From JBQTIY01 sp052387675 (GTDB lineage Bacteria > Planctomycetota > B15-G4): DNA of 64,000 nucleotides. A program made the position numbers and the translations under genes. A model generated the notes under the pieces. The model saw nothing but the letters and a program-made list of their open reading frames with translations, was not told the origin of the DNA and made no database searches. The stretch is from assembly GCA_052387675.1 (NCBI GenBank), contig JBQTIY010000010.1:62001-126000 (forward strand), written 5' to 3'. This document shows, piece by piece, positions 60,797-64,000 of this stretch; position 1 is the stretch's first letter; the number at the start of each line of letters is the position of its first letter.

Positions 60797-62902
60797 ATGG
60801 TCGAGCCCGACGACACGCGCGATCTGTCCGAGGGGGGCGCTCCCGGAACGGCGCCCGACAGCCCGGAATTGCCGCGCCTGCTCGGGGAACTGACGCGGGT
60901 CATCGAGTCGGGCGCGCGCATCGACACCGAGGACTATCTGCGGCGCTACCCGAATCTCGCGCCCGACCTCAAGCAGTTCTTCAAGACGCGCATGCTCGAA
61001 GGCGGCGACCGCGACACGGGCCTGGCCAACGGCTCGGTCATCGACGACTACCGCATCGTGCGTGAGATCGGGCGCGGCGGCATGGGCGTGGTCTACGAGG
61101 CCGAGCAGATCTCGCTGGGCCGCCGCGTGGCGCTGAAAGTGCTGCCGGCCGCCATCCTGCGCGGCAAGTCAGCCGTGGACCGCTTTCGGCGCGAGGCCAC
61201 GGCCGTCGCGCGACTGAGCCATCCGCGCATCGTGGCCGTCCACGGCTTCAACCAGGCCGGCGGCCTGGCCTATCTGGCCATGGAGTATGTGCCGGGCCTT
61301 GATCTGGCCGAGATCATCGACCGCCTGCGCACCGCCAAGAGCCACGGCCGGCGCTTCCTGCGCATCAGCGGGCCGCAGCTCGACGACCAAGACATTTCGC
61401 GCTGGGCGCGCGGCAAGCGGCTCATCGGCACCGCGCCCGACGACCCGCAGCTTGCCGATGGCATCGTCATTGATCTGCGCAACTACGCACACATGGCCGC
61501 GGCCCTCGCGGCCGACGCCGCCGATGCGCTGCGCCATGCCCACGCGCACGGCGTCATCCACCGCGACATCAAGCCCAGCAATCTGATCCTCTCCGAGACG
61601 GGCGCGCTCAAGCTCTCCGATTTCGGCCTGGCCAAGAACGCCGCCGAAAAGGGCTCGCTCACGCAGAGCGGCGACTTCGTCGGCTCGCCGGCCTACGTGA
61701 GCCCCGAGCAGGCCGAGGCCAAGCGCCGGCCGGTCGATGCGCGCTCGGACATTTTCAGCCTGGGCGTCACGCTCTACGAACTCGTCACGCTGCATCAGCC
61801 CTTCGCTGCCAAAAGCGTGGCGGCCATCTTGCGCAATGTCGCCATGCTCGACCCGCCGCTGCCCACCAAACAGAACCCGCAACTGCCGCGCGACCTCGAG
61901 ACGATCATCCTCAAGGCCATCGAGAAACTCCCGGAGCGGCGCTACCAGAGCGCCGAGGCTCTGGCCGAGGACCTGCGCCACTTCCTGAATTTCGAACCCA
62001 TCGCCGCGCGCCCGCTGAGCCGGGTGGGGCGCTGGCTGCGGCTCGCGCGCCGGCACAAGGTGCGCGTGCTGCTGGTCGGCATGGGGCTGGCCATCCTGGT
62101 GCTCGCGGCCCTGCTCGCCACGGGCTCCTTCCGTGCTCAGCAGCGCGGCGCGACGATGGTCAAGGACATCTCCGAACTGCTGCGCGAGCGCGGTGGCGGC
62201 ACGCTCGCCGTGGGCGTACTCGAACAACTGGCCGACGACTTCGCCGGGCTGACCGCCGAGGAGCGCCGCCAGCGCTTGGATCTCGTCGTGCAGGATGCCG
62301 ACGAGCGCGTGCGCCAGGGCGATTTCGAGCGCGTCTCCGAACTGCTCGGCCGCTTGGATGCCAAGGTGCTCATCGGCGCCTGGGATCTGCTCGACCGGCG
62401 TCTGCTCGAGAGCCGCGTGCGGGAGATCAAGCTGCGTCTTGTGCAGAGTCTGGAGTTGGCGCTGCTTTCGCCGCCGACCCCCATCACCGGCCGGCAATGG
62501 CGCAGCATGCTCTCGGTGCTGGAGCGCCTGCTCGAGGATCGCGAGCCCTTGGTCTGCAAGAACGCCGCCGTGGCGCTGGCCCGCGTGGGGGCTTCGTCCT
62601 CGCTGGGCGCCTTGCTCGATGCGCTCGCGCGGCGCAGCGACGGGGCCGGGCGCATTGCGCTCATCGAGGCGCTGCGCGCCTTCGGCGACATCGCGGCGGT
62701 GGGCGTGCTGGCCGACGAGACGCGCGATTCCGACCCCGATGTGCGCTACGCCGCGCTCGACGCGCTCGATGCGCTGGACCCGCCCGATTTGGGCGCTCTG
62801 GTGCTGCACCTCGCCGAGGATCCCGAGGCTTGGATTGTGGAGCGCCAGGCCGCCGTCCGGCAGCGCCTCGCCGACAAGCCTCTGCAGAAGGGCCCGCCAT
62901 GA
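60797..62902 (+). CDS. Transmembrane Hanks-type Ser/Thr protein kinase with extracytoplasmic HEAT-like repeats
   Basis: A 701-residue receptor-like kinase. Residues 1-80 resemble the planctomycete N-terminal segment (DTEDYLRRYPNLAPDLKQFF). Kinase motifs: Gly loop GRGGMG (92-97), K114, catalytic HRDIKPSN (255-262), DFG (275-277), SPEQ activation end. A 45-residue insert (~180-225) breaks the usual hinge region. One membrane span at ~423-445 is followed by ~255 residues outside the cytoplasm: helical, with HEAT-like repeats near the end (SLGALLDALARRSDGAGRIALIEALRAFGDIAAVGVLADETRDSDPDVRYAALDALDAL). Its stop overlaps the ATG of a binding-protein lipoprotein, suggesting a sensor pair. Confidence 0.9.
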   Translation: MVEPDDTRDLSEGGAPGTAPDSPELPRLLGELTRVIESGARIDTEDYLRRYPNLAPDLKQFFKTRMLEGGDRDTGLANGSVIDDYRIVREIGRGGMGVVYEAEQISLGRRVALKVLPAAILRGKSAVDRFRREATAVARLSHPRIVAVHGFNQAGGLAYLAMEYVPGLDLAEIIDRLRTAKSHGRRFLRISGPQLDDQDISRWARGKRLIGTAPDDPQLADGIVIDLRNYAHMAAALAADAADALRHAHAHGVIHRDIKPSNLILSETGALKLSDFGLAKNAAEKGSLTQSGDFVGSPAYVSPEQAEAKRRPVDARSDIFSLGVTLYELVTLHQPFAAKSVAAILRNVAMLDPPLPTKQNPQLPRDLETIILKAIEKLPERRYQSAEALAEDLRHFLNFEPIAARPLSRVGRWLRLARRHKVRVLLVGMGLAILVLAALLATGSFRAQQRGATMVKDISELLRERGGGTLAVGVLEQLADDFAGLTAEERRQRLDLVVQDADERVRQGDFERVSELLGRLDAKVLIGAWDLLDRRLLESRVREIKLRLVQSLELALLSPPTPITGRQWRSMLSVLERLLEDREPLVCKNAAVALARVGASSSLGALLDALARRSDGAGRIALIEALRAFGDIAAVGVLADETRDSDPDVRYAALDALDALDPPDLGALVLHLAEDPEAWIVERQAAVRQRLADKPLQKGPP

Positions 62903-64000
62903 AGCACACGTTCCTGCGCCACAGCCTTGGCGCCGGCCTGCTCCTGTTGCTCCTCTTCGCCGCGCTCAGCGCGAGCTGCTCGCGCCGCCAGCCCGGCGCC
63001 ATCGGCCTGAGCCTGCCCATCACCGGGCAGTTCAAGGAGTGGGGCGAGGAACTGCGCGCGGGCATTCAGCTCGCGCTCGATCAGCAGCCCGATCCGCAGC
63101 GCCTCATCGTGACCGTGGACAACGGCAGCACGGTGCGCGGCGTCACGGCCTCGCTGGAGCATCTGGTGAAGCAGGGCGCCACGGTGATCATTGGCCCGCT
63201 GACCACGGACGCTGCGCAGGCGGCCGGTGTCGTTTCGCACGCGCTGGGCGTGCCCTGCGTGGTGCCCGGCGCCACCGGGCCTGGGCTCGGCGCGGCCGGC
63301 GACACACTCCTGCGCCTGTGCTACTCCGACACCGAGGCCGGACGCGCGCTGGCCGTCTGGGCGCGTCAGTCGGCCGACTTGCAGCGCTTGGCCGTGGTCA
63401 TCGACCTCAGCTCCTCGTATTCCCTCGGCCTGGCGCAGGCTTTTACACAGGAATTCCACCGCCAGCGCGGCCGCATCGTGGGGGAGGTCTACTACCGTGC
63501 CGGCGCCGAGGATCGACAGAGCGTCCTGGATCAAGTCGCCGCGCTGGACGTGCAGGGCGCGCTCGTGGCCGGTTATGCGGGCGACATCGAAGTCATGGTG
63601 CGCCAGTCCCGTTCGCCGCGCCTCGCCGAGCTGGTGCTGCTCGGCGGCGACGGCTGGGAAGGCGCGGGTCTGCGCACGGCCCTGGCCGGGCGAGTGGCCG
63701 GCGCCTATCACACGCGCCACTTCCAGCCCGATGCGGACGATCCGCGGGTGCAGAGCTTCGTCGCTGCCTACCAGGCGGCCCACCTCGCCGCACCCTCCGA
63801 TCTCGCCGCCCTCGGCTACGACGCGGCCAACTTCGTGCTCCGCTCCTTTGATCCGCAGGCCAGCCCGCAGCAGGTGCTGCTCGCGCTGCGGACGGCCGGC
63901 GACTTCCAGGGCGTCACCGGGCGTATCGCCTTGGATGCCGAAGGCTCGGCGCATGACAAGGACGTGATCCTGGTGCAGCTCCACGACCCCGCCGCGCCCG
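62899..64000 (+). CDS. Periplasmic-binding-protein-like lipoprotein (LIV type), 3' end outside window
   Basis: The frame runs open from ATG 62899 to the window end, at least 367 residues. Signal MKHTFLRHSLGAGLLLLLLFAALSASC has a lipobox (SASC). The mature chain is a type-1 periplasmic-binding fold: IGLSLPITGQFKEWGEELRAGIQLALD, ATVIIGPLTTDAAQAAGVVSHALGVPCVVPGAT, RLAVVIDLSSSYSLGLAQAFTQEF and GVTGRIALDAEGSAHDKDVILVQLHDP, as in LivJ/LivK and related sensors. No ABC permease or ATPase genes are in view. It is translationally coupled (ATGA) to the Ser/Thr kinase, so it may present ligand to that kinase rather than to a transporter. Confidence 0.88.
   Translation, partial: MKHTFLRHSLGAGLLLLLLFAALSASCSRRQPGAIGLSLPITGQFKEWGEELRAGIQLALDQQPDPQRLIVTVDNGSTVRGVTASLEHLVKQGATVIIGPLTTDAAQAAGVVSHALGVPCVVPGATGPGLGAAGDTLLRLCYSDTEAGRALAVWARQSADLQRLAVVIDLSSSYSLGLAQAFTQEFHRQRGRIVGEVYYRAGAEDRQSVLDQVAALDVQGALVAGYAGDIEVMVRQSRSPRLAELVLLGGDGWEGAGLRTALAGRVAGAYHTRHFQPDADDPRVQSFVAAYQAAHLAAPSDLAALGYDAANFVLRSFDPQASPQQVLLALRTAGDFQGVTGRIALDAEGSAHDKDVILVQLHDPAAP

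Noticed and set aside
61169..62809. A 546-residue minus-strand open frame opposite the kinase
   Set aside because: Overlaps the kinase catalytic core, which has all Hanks motifs; the antisense product is low-complexity Ala/Arg/Gln.
62899..63851. Overlapping plus-strand frame (62295-63851) as a real gene
   Set aside because: It is an Arg/Ala/Ser-rich shift of the kinase and binding-protein genes; the frame starting at 62899 has a lipobox and binding-protein motifs.

Overview
This is a high-GC bacterial chromosome segment of 64 kb with about 52 protein genes, one tRNA and one gene fragment. The best guess is a member of the Planctomycetota, probably an uncultured deep lineage. The pointers are DUF1570-like secreted gluzincins, an NPCBM-domain protein, a TIGR03790 protein, a transmembrane Hanks-type Ser/Thr kinase with extracytoplasmic repeats, multiple groEL genes, and secreted repeat proteins that end in a shared C-terminal module closing on an ASNG-type motif. 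No rRNA or single-copy phylogenetic marker is present, so the phylum call is an inference.

Layout. 0-9.4 kb: the end of a HEAT-repeat protein; then on the minus strand tRNA-Pro(GGG), mltA, cstA, a TerC/Alx protein, a KimA-like APC permease and a TIGR03790 protein, chained by GTGA overlaps. 9.5-20.7 kb: a serine-less esterase-like protein, a type-2 methionine aminopeptidase, a secreted HExxH peptidase, two large membrane proteins that look like envelope glycan enzymes, and a MauE/DoxX plus rhodanese pair. 20.7-27.6 kb: two adjacent secreted gluzincin-like proteins and, divergently, a 1059-residue carboxypeptidase-regulatory-like repeat protein. 27.6-33.6 kb: a chaperone cluster groEL2-groES-groEL1-dnaJ-grpE-fmdB without dnaK. 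33.9-38 kb: an NPCBM protein, RadC and a HEAT-repeat lipoprotein. 38-44.2 kb: Trm112-like, YidC, SGNH hydrolase, GT2 glycosyltransferase, sugar nucleotidyltransferase and sugar epimerase, a probable surface glycan block.

44.2-54 kb is the accessory-looking part: an EVE-like/HNH endonuclease divergent from a RhuM-Fic/Doc fusion, a decayed second copy of the endonuclease 3' end, and three large or medium secreted proteins with the common C-terminal module. 54-64 kb: a Tat-exported lipoprotein cupin resembling thiol dioxygenases, a methyltransferase overlapping a DUF1028 protein, DoxX, DUF1428, aquaporin Z, a GNAT acetyltransferase, and a receptor-like Ser/Thr kinase overlapping a periplasmic-binding-protein lipoprotein that runs off the window.

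Functionally the window is dominated by envelope biology (murein turnover, glycan assembly, membrane insertion, transport, exported repeat proteins), protein folding, and a small defence or toxin-like island. The observations most worth follow-up are the endonuclease/RhuM-Fic module with its flanking fragment, the kinase-binding protein pair, the exported thiol-dioxygenase-like cupin, and the shared C-terminal module. No CRISPR array, phage block or transposase was seen.
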